A stretch of DNA of 64,000 bases from Lysobacterales bacterium (GCA_021324945.1 JAJPID010000012.1:58807-122806); one strand, 5' to 3'. Counted from the stretch's first letter, positions 12,146-24,062 are shown. Made by a program: numbers and translations. Notes: generated by a model not told the origin, from the letters alone.

Positions 12146-13975
12146 ATGCCGCCGATCCGTCCGCTGTCTCCCGAACTGGTCAATCAGATCGCCGCTGGCG
12201 AGGTGATCGAGCGTCCGGCCTCGGTGGTCAAGGAGCTGGTCGAAAACAGTCTCGATGCGGGCGCGACGAAGATCGAAATCGACATCGCGCAGGGCGGCGC
12301 GCGGCTGATCCGCGTGCGCGACGACGGCTCCGGCATTCCGCGCGATGAGTTGCCGCTGGCGCTGGCTGCACATGCGACCAGCAAGATCGAGACATTCGAG
12401 GATCTCACGCGCGTCGCCAGCATGGGTTTTCGTGGCGAAGCGCTCGCTTCGATTGCGTCAGTGTCGCGCTTGCAACTGACTTCGCGCACGCACAACGAAT
12501 CGCACGCATGGCGTATCGAAGCGGCCGGTGCGCGCATCGGTGAAACGCAACCGGCATCGGCAGCGGTGGGGACCTGCGTCGAAGTGCACGATCTGTTTCA
12601 TGCGGTGCCGGCGCGACGCAAGTTTCTGCGCGCCGAGCGCACCGAGTTCGGCCACATCGATGAGCTGGTGAAATCGCTCGCGCTGGCGCGCAGTGACATC
12701 GAATTCCGTTTGAGCCATAACGGCAAACCTGTGCGCTTGTTGAAACCTGCGAGCGATACGGAGGCGCGGCTCGCGCGCGCGGCGGAATTGCTCGGTGCCA
12801 GCTTCGCGGAGAATTGCCTGGCGATCGAGCACACGGCGGCCGGCATGGAACTGCGCGGCTGGGTCGGTTTGCCGACGGCCTCGCGGGCGCAAGCCGACCA
12901 GCAATATTTTTACGTCAACGGCAGACTGGTGCGCGATCGAGTGGTCGCGCACGCGGTGCGGCAGGCTTATGCCGACGTGTTGTTCCAGGGCCGGCATCCG
13001 GCATTCGTGCTGTTCCTGCAAATCGATCCGCAGGCCGTGGACGTCAACGTGCATCCGGCCAAATCGGAAGTGCGCTTCCGCGAGGCGCGGCTGGTGCACG
13101 ATTTCCTGTTTCGCACCCTGCATGAAGTGATCGCGCAGACCCGCGCGGGTGGCAGTGGCAGAGATTCCTCAGCGTTTTTATTTCGCGCGTCCGGTCTCAT
13201 GCCGGAAGCACGGAGGAGACTCGCTGAAGCCGAGGAGGAGTGGCTGCCGAATACTGAATCCGGAACGGCCGCCCTGCGCCAATCCGGACTCGGGCTGGCC
13301 GTGCGGGAACCGCCGGCTGACGCTTATGCGCGGTTGCTGAATGCCGCGCCTCCCGCCGACGCATCGCTGCCCCCGGCGCACAATGACGAATCGCCGCCGC
13401 TGGGTTACGCGCTGGCGCAACTGTCCGGCATCTACATCCTCGCCGAGAACGCGCACGGCCTGGTGTTGGTAGACATGCACGCCGCACACGAACGCGTCAC
13501 CTACGAGAAACTGAAATCGGCATGCGAACGCGACGGCGTGCAATCGCAGGGCTTGCTGGTGCCGCTGCCGGTGTCCGTCAGCGAGAGCGAAGCCGCGGCG
13601 GCGGAAGAACACGCGGCCGCGCTGGCAGAGGTCGGTCTGGAAATCGACCGCAGCGGTCCGCGCCAGATCACCGTGCGGCGCATCCCGGTTCTGCTGCAGG
13701 GTGCGGACGCGGCGCAACTGGCGTGCGACGTGCTGGGCGAACTGGCCGCGCACGGGCATTCGCGTCGATTGGAGGAGTTACAGAACGAATTACTGGCGAC
13801 GATGGCCTGCCACGGCGCGGTGCGCGCGCACCGGCGGCTGACGATCCCAGAGATGAACGCGCTGCTGCGGGAGATGGAAGCCACCGAACGTTCTGGCCAG
13901 TGCAATCACGGCCGCCCGACCTGGACGCAGTTGACGATTGGCGAACTGGACAAGTTGTTCCTGCGAGGGCGCTGA
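12146..13975 (+). CDS. mutL: DNA mismatch repair protein MutL
   Basis: MutL (609 aa) couples MutS mismatch recognition to downstream nicking and excision. The N-terminal GHKL ATPase is intact: [37 protein letters not shown] and [10 protein letters not shown]. The C-terminal domain holds [12 protein letters not shown] from Asp443, matching the metal-binding endonuclease motif DxHAx2Ex4E found in MutL of species lacking MutH, and a late [13 protein letters not shown] block. Start at ATG 12146 gives the usual MPPIRPLSP; a TTG six codons upstream also exists. The 206-bp gap after amiC holds no gene. The DUF1684 gene starts immediately after the stop. Confidence 0.95.
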   Translation: MPPIRPLSPELVNQIAAGEVIERPASVVKELVENSLDAGATKIEIDIAQGGARLIRVRDDGSGIPRDELPLALAAHATSKIETFEDLTRVASMGFRGEALASIASVSRLQLTSRTHNESHAWRIEAAGARIGETQPASAAVGTCVEVHDLFHAVPARRKFLRAERTEFGHIDELVKSLALARSDIEFRLSHNGKPVRLLKPASDTEARLARAAELLGASFAENCLAIEHTAAGMELRGWVGLPTASRAQADQQYFYVNGRLVRDRVVAHAVRQAYADVLFQGRHPAFVLFLQIDPQAVDVNVHPAKSEVRFREARLVHDFLFRTLHEVIAQTRAGGSGRDSSAFLFRASGLMPEARRRLAEAEEEWLPNTESGTAALRQSGLGLAVREPPADAYARLLNAAPPADASLPPAHNDESPPLGYALAQLSGIYILAENAHGLVLVDMHAAHERVTYEKLKSACERDGVQSQGLLVPLPVSVSESEAAAAEEHAAALAEVGLEIDRSGPRQITVRRIPVLLQGADAAQLACDVLGELAAHGHSRRLEELQNELLATMACHGAVRAHRRLTIPEMNALLREMEATERSGQCNHGRPTWTQLTIGELDKLFLRGR

Positions 13976-14803
13976 GTGGGCGATTACGAGCGTTCCATTG
14001 AAGAGTGGCGCGCCGCGCGGCTTGCGCGGCTGACCGCGCCGGACGGCTGGTTGAGCCTTGCCGGGTTGCATTGGCTGGAGCCCGGCCGCAACACGGTCGG
14101 CAGCGCGGCCGACAATTCGATCGTCGTCGAGCGAGCGCCGCCGCATCTGGGCACGATCGAATTGCGCGAAGACGGATCGGCCGCGATCGAACTCTCGTCG
14201 GACAGCGAAGCGCTGATCGACGGCGAAGTGAAAACGCGCGCAGAGTTGCGCGACGATCGCGCGCCGAATCCGACAAATGTTTCCTTCGGCAGCGCGAATT
14301 TCATCGTGATCGATCGCGGTGGCCGTAAGGCGCTGCGCGTGCGCGATGCGAACGCGCCAACGCGCAAGAACTTTGCAGGTATCGAGTCGTTTACGATCGA
14401 TCCATCCTGGCGCATCGAGGCCCAATGGATTCCGTTCGATCCCCCGCGCACGCTGAAAACGATGAACGTAATCGGACAGCTCGAAAGCTATCCCGCGCCG
14501 GGCAAGGCGGTGTTCGAACGGGATGGCAATCGATACGAATTGCTGCCGGTGCTCGAAACACCGGGCGATGAAGTTCTCTATCTGATGTTCGCCGATGGCA
14601 CTTCCGGCAAGGAGACCTACGGAGCCGGTCGTTTTCTCTACACCGAACCGCCGCGCGACGGCCGCATCGTGATCGACTTCAACAAGGCCTACAATCCGCC
14701 CTGCGTATTCACGGCCTTCGCCACCTGCGCACTGGCGCCGCCGGAAAATCGGCTGAATCTGCGCATCGCCGCGGGCGAAAAACGTTACCGTGGGCCGCTC
14801 TGA
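13976..14803 (+). CDS. DUF1684 family protein
   Basis: A 275-aa protein of the DUF1684 family, seen from the N-terminal WRAARLARLTAPDGWLSLAG segment and the C-terminal DFNKAYNPPCVFT motif. The N-terminal part has an FHA-like run of short beta strands. No signal peptide or membrane helix is visible, so it is probably cytoplasmic. Function is unknown. It begins with GTG directly after the mutL stop without spacer, so translation may be coupled to mutL. Confidence 0.85.
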   Translation: MGDYERSIEEWRAARLARLTAPDGWLSLAGLHWLEPGRNTVGSAADNSIVVERAPPHLGTIELREDGSAAIELSSDSEALIDGEVKTRAELRDDRAPNPTNVSFGSANFIVIDRGGRKALRVRDANAPTRKNFAGIESFTIDPSWRIEAQWIPFDPPRTLKTMNVIGQLESYPAPGKAVFERDGNRYELLPVLETPGDEVLYLMFADGTSGKETYGAGRFLYTEPPRDGRIVIDFNKAYNPPCVFTAFATCALAPPENRLNLRIAAGEKRYRGPL

Positions 14804-14880
14804 CGGGAACCTTTGAGACTTTGTGCGTTCAAAGTCGCGGGGTTTGCTAGCATCGCGGACCCGCACGAGGGAAAGTCCAG

Positions 14881-15579
14881 ATGAGGATCGCCAGCATCGC
14901 CATGACGGTCGCGTTCGCGGCGGCTCTGCCGCTGGCGTCCGCGCGCGCGCAGAGTGCGTCGCCGTCGGGCGACCGCAAGCTCTCCTACGCGCTGGGCTAC
15001 GAGGCGGGACGCGATCTGGGTCAGCATGGGCTATCGATCGACATCGCTGCCGTGTTGCGCGGCGTGCAGGATGGCTACGGCCAGAAGAAGCCCGCCTATC
15101 CGCCGCAAGAAATGCAGCAGGTGATCGCGGCGATGCAGCAGCACATGATCGAGCAGGCGCGCGCGGCATTCGCCAAGCTGGCGGCCGACAATCTGGCGCG
15201 CGCGCAGAAATTCTTTGCGCAGAACAAATTGCAGAAGGATGTGATCACGCTGCCATCGGGCGTGCAGTACAAGGCGCTGCAAGATGGCGACAGCGATCGC
15301 AGTCCCACGCTCTCCAGCGAAGTCACGCTGCAATATCGCGGCGCGCTGCTGGACGGCACGGTCTTCGACAACACCTACGATCGCGGCCAGCCCGTGACGT
15401 TTCCTGTCGATCAGATGATCCCAGGCTGGCGGCAGATCATCACCCGCATGCACGTGGGCGATCATTGGCAGGTGTTCATCCCGCCGCAGATGGCTTATGG
15501 CGAACGCGGTCAGCCGCCCCGCATCGGGCCCAACGAGGGGTTGATATTCGACATCCGCTTGATCGACACCAAGCCGTGA
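14881..15579 (+). CDS. FKBP-type peptidyl-prolyl cis-trans isomerase, Mip/FkpA-like
   Basis: A 232-aa periplasmic prolyl isomerase. The signal peptide is about residues 1-23 (AALPLASARAQ). The FKBP-N dimerisation helices (about 30-125) begin with LSYALGYEAGRDLG, and the long helix leads to the catalytic FKBP domain (about 125-232), with VTLQYRGALLDGTVFDNTYD, the PGWRQI turn, YGERGQPPRIGPNEGLIFDI and the end LIDTKP. It probably assists folding of outer-membrane or secreted proteins. A purine-rich site (CGAGGGAAAG) precedes the ATG. Confidence 0.93.
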   Translation: MRIASIAMTVAFAAALPLASARAQSASPSGDRKLSYALGYEAGRDLGQHGLSIDIAAVLRGVQDGYGQKKPAYPPQEMQQVIAAMQQHMIEQARAAFAKLAADNLARAQKFFAQNKLQKDVITLPSGVQYKALQDGDSDRSPTLSSEVTLQYRGALLDGTVFDNTYDRGQPVTFPVDQMIPGWRQIITRMHVGDHWQVFIPPQMAYGERGQPPRIGPNEGLIFDIRLIDTKP

Positions 15580-15644
15580 ACCGCGAGACACGCTCAGTGT
15601 TCTGGTTAACGGTTCAAAGCTGACGGCCACTGCCCATTGTTGCG

Positions 15645-15833
15645 ATGAACGCGCTGACCGATCCATCGCCGCCATTGACGCCTTGCATCGGCATCTGTCG
15701 CATGGACGAGAGCGGGCTTTGCATCGGCTGCCGCCGCACGTTGGACGAGATCGCGCGCTGGAGCACGATGAGCGACGCGGAAAGATTTCGTTTCATGCTG
15801 GAAATCCTGCCAACGCGGCGGGCGACGGAATGA
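15645..15833 (+). CDS. DUF1289 small cysteine-rich protein
   Basis: A 62-aa protein with the DUF1289 pattern: TPCIGICRMDESGLCIGC followed by RRTLDEIARW. The four cysteines are spaced to bind a metal, or possibly an iron-sulfur cluster; this has not been shown for the family to my knowledge. The stop overlaps the following Nudix gene as ATGA, so both are expected on one transcript. Confidence 0.88.
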   Translation: MNALTDPSPPLTPCIGICRMDESGLCIGCRRTLDEIARWSTMSDAERFRFMLEILPTRRATE

Positions 15834-16435
15834 GCGACGAGATCGCGGCGGTCGTGCGCGCATTGCACCCGCTCCGGCAGCCGCCCGCGACGGCCGGTTG
15901 GAATCGTGATGAATTGGCCGACCTGCTGGGCGATGCGCCGCGCGCGGGCGCGGCAGTACTGATCGCGCTGCGTGACCTGCCACAGCCGAAAGTGGTGTTC
16001 ACGCTGCGGGACGGTGGCTTGCGCACGCACGCGGGTTAGGTGAGTTTTCCCGGCGGCCGCATCGACGAGAGCGACGTGGACGCGGTGTCTGCCGCCTTGC
16101 GCGAAGCGCGCGAGGAAATCGGTCTCGATCCGCACGAGGCGCAGCCACTCGGGTACCTGGATTGCCTCGACACCGTCAGCGGTTATTGCGTGACGCCGGT
16201 GGTGGCGCGGCTGGCTGCGACAGCGCAATTGTCGCCGCAATCAGAAGAAGTGGAATCGGTGTTCGAGATGCCGCTCGCATTTTTGCTCGACCCGGCCAAT
16301 CTGCGTGAACGCGAACTCGTCACGCACGGCAAACGCCGCAAGGTGTACGAATACGCCCGCACGAAACCGCCGATCTGGGGCGCGACGGCCGCGATACTGG
16401 TGAACCTGATACGCCGCATGGGGATCATGCGATGA
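15830..16435 (+). pseudogene. CoA pyrophosphatase (Nudix), interrupted by an in-frame amber codon
   Basis: The reading frame encodes a ~200-residue Nudix hydrolase of the CoA pyrophosphatase type (NudL-like), which cleaves CoA into phosphopantetheine and 3',5'-ADP. It is broken by one TAG at 16037-16039. The upstream half (69 codons, MSDEIAAVV through RTHAG) and the downstream half (VSFPGGRIDESD, ALREAREEIGL Nudix box, then YEYARTKPPIWGATA) continue in the same frame with no other lesion. The family signature reads HAGQVxFPGG, so the TAG sits exactly where the conserved Gln codon CAG should be, a single C-to-T change. A GTG directly after the TAG could restart a 131-aa C-terminal half that keeps the Nudix box. 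The stop overlaps the rhodanese start (ATGA). Confidence 0.85.
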
Positions 16436-17274
16436 ATGTTCTGATCGACGCGCATTCGCTGGCGGCGTTGCCGGCACGGGAAGTGCTCATCGTGGATTGC
16501 CGTTTCGAACTTTCCGATCCCGGCAAGGGCGAGCGCGAATTTCTGTCCGCGCATATTCCCGGTGCGGTGTACGCGAATCTCGATCGAGATCTGTCGGATT
16601 TGTCGAAGAAGAATTTGGGACGACATCCGCTGCCGGACGAACGCACATTTTCGAAAACGCTGTCGCGCTGGGGCTGGACGCCGCGGCAACGGATCACTGC
16701 ATACGATGGCGCGGGCGGTGCGCTCGCGGCGGCGCGCCTGTGGTGGTTGCTGCGCATCTGTGGCATCGAGGCGAGCGTGCTGGATGGTGGCTGGCGCGCA
16801 TGGTGCGAGGCCGGTCTGCCGGTGGAACAGGGTGAAGCCCGCACGCGGCCGAGCACGCAAGTGGAGGTGCGATTCGATCCGGCGCAAATCGTTCTCTACG
16901 ACGAACTGGAACGGTTGCGCGCGCGCGACGCGCTGTTGCTCCTGGATGCGCGCGGCGCGGCGCGTTATCGCGGCGAGGTCGAACCGATCGATCCGGTCGC
17001 AGGACACGTGCCGGGCGCGTTGAACCGGCCATTCAGCGACAATCTCGATGTGACCGGACGATTCAAATCGCCGCAGCAATTGCAGCAGGAATTCGCGACG
17101 CTGACGAAGAATCGCAATCCGCTGGAAGTGGTGCACATGTGCGGCTCCGGCGTCACCGCCGCGCACAACCTGCTGGCGATGGAGGTCGCGGGTCTGCACG
17201 GCTCGCGTCTGTTCGCGCCGTCGTGGTCGGGATATATCAGCGATCCGCGACGGCCGGTGGCGAAAGACGTGTAG
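16432..17274 (+). CDS. sseA: Sulfurtransferase (rhodanese family, 3-mercaptopyruvate type)
   Basis: A 280-aa tandem rhodanese: an inactive N-terminal domain (about 1-135, IVDCRFELSDPGKGE, GAVYANLDRDLSD) and a catalytic C-terminal domain (about 150-280). The active-site loop is CGSGVTAA with Cys237. A CGSGVT loop is typical of 3-mercaptopyruvate sulfurtransferases, whereas thiosulfate sulfurtransferases usually have CRxGxT, so 3-MST is the better call. It is cytosolic, without a signal peptide. It overlaps the broken Nudix gene by 4 bp and ends the plus-strand cluster. Confidence 0.9.
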   Translation: MNVLIDAHSLAALPAREVLIVDCRFELSDPGKGEREFLSAHIPGAVYANLDRDLSDLSKKNLGRHPLPDERTFSKTLSRWGWTPRQRITAYDGAGGALAAARLWWLLRICGIEASVLDGGWRAWCEAGLPVEQGEARTRPSTQVEVRFDPAQIVLYDELERLRARDALLLLDARGAARYRGEVEPIDPVAGHVPGALNRPFSDNLDVTGRFKSPQQLQQEFATLTKNRNPLEVVHMCGSGVTAAHNLLAMEVAGLHGSRLFAPSWSGYISDPRRPVAKDV

Positions 17275-17300
17275 CCTCCACGCGGCGTGTGCAGAGCGCG

Positions 17301-18059
17301 CTACTTCTTCGCTTTCAACCGCTCCACCATCCCGCGCAGCGCGTTCTGTGTTTCCGCGGCGAACCACATCTCCACCAGCGTATCGATCGGCAGCACGGCC
17401 GGATCGGCGAACAGCGCGGCCAGATCCGCACGCGCCAGCTCGCGTGTGGAGAGCATCGCGTGCTGCGGCAATTTCAATAGTTCCTCGAGCCAGTTCAGTG
17501 CACGCGCGACCACGTGATCCACGTCAGCGAGTTCGTCCACCAGGCCGGCGTGCAGCGCCGGTTCCGACTCCAGCATCACACCCTGCACCAGAAGCCGTTC
17601 AGCGCGATACGCGCCGAGCAGGCGAGTCAGCGCGACGCGGATGACGTCCGGAACGGTAAGCCCGACCTGCACCTCGTTCAAGCCGATGCGGTATGCGCCG
17701 TGCGCCATCACGCGGAAATCGCAGAACAGCGCGATCACCGCGCCGCCGGCGGGCGAGTGGCCGGTGATCGCCGCCACCACCGGAATCGGCGAGCGCGCCA
17801 GCGCCGCGCACGTCCCGAGGAATTCGCTCCAGAACGATCGCATGCCCGCTCGGTCGAGCGTCAGCAGAAACGGCACGTCCAGGCCCGCGGAGAAAATGCC
17901 CGACAATCCTGAAATGATCAGCGCGCTTGCACCTTCACACGGTGCCGTCTCCACCGCTTGGCGCAACGCCCGCACCAGCTCTGGATTCAACGCGTTGACA
18001 GGCGGACGGTTGAGCCGCAATTCGCGGATGCCGTTAGGATGTTCGATTTTGTCGAGCAT
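17301..18059 (-). CDS. Delta3-delta2-enoyl-CoA isomerase (crotonase superfamily)
   Basis: A 252-aa crotonase-fold protein. FSAGLDVPFLL supplies the first oxyanion-hole region and GHSPAGGAVIAL the second. The catalytic Glu129 lies in YRIGLNEVQVG, the position used by the mitochondrial-type enoyl-CoA isomerase ECI1, while the second Glu of true hydratases is not evident. It therefore probably shifts double bonds during oxidation of unsaturated fatty acids. The ATG at 18059 was chosen because the in-frame sequence further upstream is translated from an intergenic repeat. It stands alone between convergent sseA and the upstream DUF4139 gene. Confidence 0.85.
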   Translation of the reverse strand: MLDKIEHPNGIRELRLNRPPVNALNPELVRALRQAVETAPCEGASALIISGLSGIFSAGLDVPFLLTLDRAGMRSFWSEFLGTCAALARSPIPVVAAITGHSPAGGAVIALFCDFRVMAHGAYRIGLNEVQVGLTVPDVIRVALTRLLGAYRAERLLVQGVMLESEPALHAGLVDELADVDHVVARALNWLEELLKLPQHAMLSTRELARADLAALFADPAVLPIDTLVEMWFAAETQNALRGMVERLKAKK

Positions 18060-18083
18060 GGTGACTGCGCCTCTCGGATTTTG

Positions 18084-18190
18084 GTGACTCCCGCGCAAGC
18101 GGGAATCCAGTGATTTTGAAAGCAGAGACATTGGATCCCGGCTTCTGCGCATCGCTACGCGACGGGCAATCCCGGACTGACGAAAGTCGT
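18084..18190. repeat. Dispersed intergenic palindromic repeat
   Basis: This ~107-bp intergenic segment starts with the hairpin TCCCGC-GCAA-GCGGGA (18089-18104), continues through ATCCAGTGATTTTG, and ends near CTGACGAAAG. Its translation on the minus strand gives the DSRLRG-type peptide typical of these elements. It resembles in style the kdsA-eno repeat at 1267-1372, although the sequences have diverged. Confidence 0.6.
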
Positions 18191-18209
18191 TAGCTTTCCC
18201 GAGTCCCGA

Positions 18210-19682
18210 TCATTCATCCTTCGGCGCCCAGGCGTATTGCACGCGATAGTCCAGCGTCGTCTTGCCGTTCGCCGGCACCTCGAGCGAAAACTCGAGCGTA
18301 TCGGGCGACTGCTTGTCCGGCTTCACGCTGGAAGAAACCAGCTTCCACACGCGCCAGCGGCTGGGATGTTCGCGCACGGTCACCGTGCGCGCCGTGTCAC
18401 CGCCATTCGTGAGCGTGATGCGGAAAGCCTCGTCCATCGTGCGCGAGCTTTTATCCACCGAAAACGCGGTGCGTTCGCGGCTGGCGCGCAAATCGAAACT
18501 CTCACCCAGCGTGACCGTGGCCTGCTGTCCTTTCGGCGTGTCGGGGATGTCGCCCTGGCCCAGCAATTCGGAAGCGCCATCCTGATCGAGGGTGGTTGTG
18601 CGCAGCGTACCGGCGGGCAATGCAGCGGGAGCGGCGAACAGCAGCATCGATGCGATCGCACGATCCTGATAGCTGTCGTCGTTGTAATTCGTGTCCAGGA
18701 TCGGTTTGGGCGGCTGCCAGGCGTTGCCGGCTTCCAGCAGGTACTGGCGTGTGCAACTCAGATCGGAAGCGGCGTACAGCGGCGTCAGGGTGACCGTGCC
18801 GTCGGGCAGGTCGACCGCGCCGGGGAGGGTGAAGCTGCGATAGTCGCCGAGCGTGCGTTGCTGCGGCATTGGCGGCGCGGCTTCGGCGGCCACCGCTTTT
18901 GCCATGTACATGCGCGGCGGCTGGCCGGAGAAATTCGGCTGTCCCGCGACCAGCTTGATCGTCGCCGCGTCGTAATCGCGCCCGCTGCGGTTGGCGATGC
19001 TCGCCTGCGGATCGAAATGCATGCGACAGGCCGAACCATTTGCCAGCACCACATCGTAGGCCGCGCGCCAGCCGATGCCGGCGGTGGAGTAGGTCAGTTT
19101 CGCTTCGCGGGTGCCGGAGGATTTCGCATCCACGTCGAGCAGCACGCTGCCGCCGCCGCCCACGGCATTCGGCGGCAACGAAACGGTGGCGTAATCGTGC
19201 ACCACGATCACATTGCCGTTGACATTGCGCACTGTCAGTCCATTGCTATCCGCCGCAAGCAATTCGCCCTCGGCGAGCGTCTGTCCGTTGCTGCCGGCGA
19301 CGCTGACGCGCTCGCCCACGTGGCCCGCGAGCGCGCTGTCGGCGCTGCCGCGCGCCAGCACGATGCGTCGGCCGAGTACGTCCACGCCAGTGCCGAAATT
19401 CACCATCACCGCTTCCGGTTCCACGCTCGCAGGCAGACCGCCGATGCGCAACATGTGGCGGCCCGCCTGCACGTCAATGCCGCGCTGCTCGTGCACCACC
19501 GCGCGGCCTGCATCGAGCGCGCCTTGCGCATCGCCGGAAAACAGCGCGTCGTTGTCGGAGTGGTAGATCGTCAGCGCGGCATGGCCAACACCGTCGCCGG
19601 CCTTCGAAGAATCACCGGCAGCACAGGCGACGGCACCGCTCAGTGCGAGGACGAGCGCAACAGCGAGCAGACGGCGTGACAT
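18210..19682 (-). CDS. DUF4139 domain-containing secreted protein
   Basis: A 490-aa exported protein of unknown function. The N-terminus is a signal peptide (about 1-21, LALSGAVACAA). The Cys at 20 is not in a good lipobox, so a lipoprotein is less likely. An N-terminal beta-rich region is followed by the DUF4139 core: AKLTYSTAGIGWRAAYDVV, SIANRSGRDYDAATIKLVAGQ, and a C-terminal immunoglobulin-like part with AFRITLTNGGDTARTVTVRE. It is transcribed alone; short palindromic repeats flank both ends. Confidence 0.85.
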   Translation of the reverse strand: MSRRLLAVALVLALSGAVACAAGDSSKAGDGVGHAALTIYHSDNDALFSGDAQGALDAGRAVVHEQRGIDVQAGRHMLRIGGLPASVEPEAVMVNFGTGVDVLGRRIVLARGSADSALAGHVGERVSVAGSNGQTLAEGELLAADSNGLTVRNVNGNVIVVHDYATVSLPPNAVGGGGSVLLDVDAKSSGTREAKLTYSTAGIGWRAAYDVVLANGSACRMHFDPQASIANRSGRDYDAATIKLVAGQPNFSGQPPRMYMAKAVAAEAAPPMPQQRTLGDYRSFTLPGAVDLPDGTVTLTPLYAASDLSCTRQYLLEAGNAWQPPKPILDTNYNDDSYQDRAIASMLLFAAPAALPAGTLRTTTLDQDGASELLGQGDIPDTPKGQQATVTLGESFDLRASRERTAFSVDKSSRTMDEAFRITLTNGGDTARTVTVREHPSRWRVWKLVSSSVKPDKQSPDTLEFSLEVPANGKTTLDYRVQYAWAPKDE

Positions 19683-19742
19683 GACGCGTTCTCCTGTCGA
19701 TGAGAATGCGCCGGATCATAACGGCAGCGCCTGAATGTTCAT

Positions 19743-19838
19743 GTAGGGCGAGCGACCGGCCATAGACGGCCGGCTGGTGGACGCCCCACAGACGAATGCT
19801 TGCTTGCCTTGACCGATCGCCTGCATGCAGGCTCCTAC
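19743..19838. repeat. Pair of divergent GTAG-type REP elements
   Basis: Two short palindromic elements face each other. The first begins GTAGGGCGAG at 19743 and carries the hairpin CCGGCC-ATAGAC-GGCCGG (19756-19773). The second, in the opposite orientation, ends at CTAC 19835-19838 with the core CCTGCATGCAGG, reading GTAGGAGCCTGCATGCAGG on the minus strand. GTAG-headed REP elements occur in Stenotrophomonas and Pseudomonas. The second element overlaps the end of the thioesterase gene and provides its TAG stop. Confidence 0.65.
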
Positions 19839-20368
19839 ATCGCGCAGGCTGTGCGGATCGCTTCGGGTAGGGCCACCGATTGGCCGGTGGCGGGATCGGT
19901 CCACACCAGCACGCTGCGTCCGTCGCAATAGACTTTCTGCGGCTCATTGACGTCGATGATGCGGTGGCCGAGGGTGATCGACGAATTGCCCACGCGCTCA
20001 CAGGACAATTCCACTGCGATCGATGCGGGCCACGCGATCGGCGCGCGGTAGTTCAATTCCGCCGCGGCCAATACCGGCATCGAATGTGCGTGAAACCACG
20101 GGCCCGGCACATTCTTCAGCCATTGCAGGCGCGCTTCCTCGATGTAAGTGAGGAAGTTCGAGTTGTTGACGTGATTGAAGGCATCCAGATCGCGCCATCG
20201 CACCGCGATGGGTGCGGCGAATAAAGTGCGAGGCACAGTTGCGGATTCGATTGCAGGCGGATCGCCGGCCCGCTGCATTGGCTGCTGTGCATTTTGCGTC
20301 GACTGTGCGGCCTGCGCGGGTGTACGCCTGCGGCGTTGCGGCGATGGGGTTTTCTTCTTGTCGGCCAT
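19835..20368 (-). CDS. Acyl-CoA thioesterase (4HBT, YbgC-like) with basic N-terminal extension
   Basis: A 177-aa hot-dog thioesterase. The domain starts at about residue 47, with the YbgC/4-hydroxybenzoyl-CoA thioesterase motif RWRDLDAFNHVNNSNFLTYI, and ends with VLVWTDPATGQSVALPE. The acyl substrate cannot be told from sequence. Ahead of it is a ~45-residue Lys/Arg/Gln/Pro-rich, low-complexity tail (KKKTPSPQRRRR...) that normal family members lack. ATG 20368 is preceded by GGAAAC; the tail could be shortened only by non-ATG starts. The stop codon lies within a REP element. Confidence 0.85.
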   Translation of the reverse strand: MADKKKTPSPQRRRRTPAQAAQSTQNAQQPMQRAGDPPAIESATVPRTLFAAPIAVRWRDLDAFNHVNNSNFLTYIEEARLQWLKNVPGPWFHAHSMPVLAAAELNYRAPIAWPASIAVELSCERVGNSSITLGHRIIDVNEPQKVYCDGRSVLVWTDPATGQSVALPEAIRTACAM

Positions 20369-20441
20369 TTTTTTGTTTCCGGATCGGGCGGGCACTGTCA
20401 ATCAGGTGATGCACGGCGCGGACGATTTCCGCCTAACGCTG

Positions 20442-23300
<2,859 letters not shown>

Positions 23301-23409
23301 GGTCTGCGAAAGTGGTGATGACGCGCCGGCTCAGCTGCAAGCCGGTTACTATAGCGCTCCGGCCGATATGCGGCCTCTGGCTTCAGCTTTCCAGACGGGG
23401 AGGTGTCAA

Positions 23410-23937
23410 ATGCAGTTTCACAAGAAAGTGATCGTGACGGCCGCACTGGCGGCGATGTCGGCCGGAGCCGTGCAGGCGGCGCCGCAAGCGGTCGACAGCG
23501 GCGGCGCCAGCGCGCAACAGGTGCGCGAGTTGATGGACGTGGTCGGCCTGCGTCGCATCCTCACGCAGATGGACAGCGTGATGGTGCAGCAGATCGAACG
23601 CGTGTTGCCTTGCGTGGCGGCGACCACCGTGGAGACCAGTTTCAGTAGCACGCAGGCGCAGGACGACATCTTGAATCGTATGGTTCCGGTCTATCAGCGG
23701 CACTTCACCAGTGCCGACATCCAGGGTCTGCTGACGTTCTATCGCTCGCCGCTGGGCCAGAAGGTGCTGCGCGAAATGCCGGCCACCATGCAGGAAGGCA
23801 TGCAGATCGGCCGTCAGTGGGGTCAGGAACGCGCACAGGCGATGGTCGCGCAGTTGAAGCAGCAGGGCGTGCTGAACTCGCAGGGCGCGTGCCCGGCGAC
23901 CCAGAAGCAGCCGGCGGTGCCGGCGCCGAGGCACTGA
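23410..23937 (+). CDS. DUF2059 domain-containing exported protein
   Basis: A 175-aa protein with a signal peptide (about 1-24, [13 protein letters not shown]) and a helical DUF2059 domain: [55 protein letters not shown]. Function is unknown. The ATG at 23410 follows GGGGAGGTGTCAA, a strong ribosome site, which fixes the start. It precedes the rplU promoter and is probably transcribed separately. Confidence 0.87.
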   Translation: MQFHKKVIVTAALAAMSAGAVQAAPQAVDSGGASAQQVRELMDVVGLRRILTQMDSVMVQQIERVLPCVAATTVETSFSSTQAQDDILNRMVPVYQRHFTSADIQGLLTFYRSPLGQKVLREMPATMQEGMQIGRQWGQERAQAMVAQLKQQGVLNSQGACPATQKQPAVPAPRH

Positions 23938-23956
23938 GCGCTGATCCAGGCAGCAA

Positions 23957-23986
23957 TTGCCCGGATTGGCCGATCCGGGCTATACT
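23957..23986 (+). promoter_or_regulatory. Probable sigma-70 promoter for rplU-rpmA
   Basis: TTGCCC at 23957-23962 and TATACT at 23981-23986 are separated by 18 bp, about 77 bp before rplU. It is the best promoter-like match in this gap. Confidence 0.55.
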
Positions 23987-24062
23987 TTGACGTTCCGCCC
24001 GGCCAGATCGGGCGGCTTCATCAGAACGACCAAACAATAACTACCAAAACCGGGGTACGAAA

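Noticed and set aside
18060..18152. Longer start for the enoyl-CoA isomerase
   Set aside because: The extra 31 residues are translated from a dispersed repeat; the family start fits ATG 18059.
18237..19679. 480-aa plus-strand frame opposite the DUF4139 gene
   Set aside because: Mirror of the DUF4139 coding sequence with Arg/His/Ala-rich composition and no start signals.
23301..23409. LexA box in the uvrA upstream region
   Set aside because: A TACTAT/ATAGTA palindrome-like stretch is present but no recognisable SOS box or paired -35 element.
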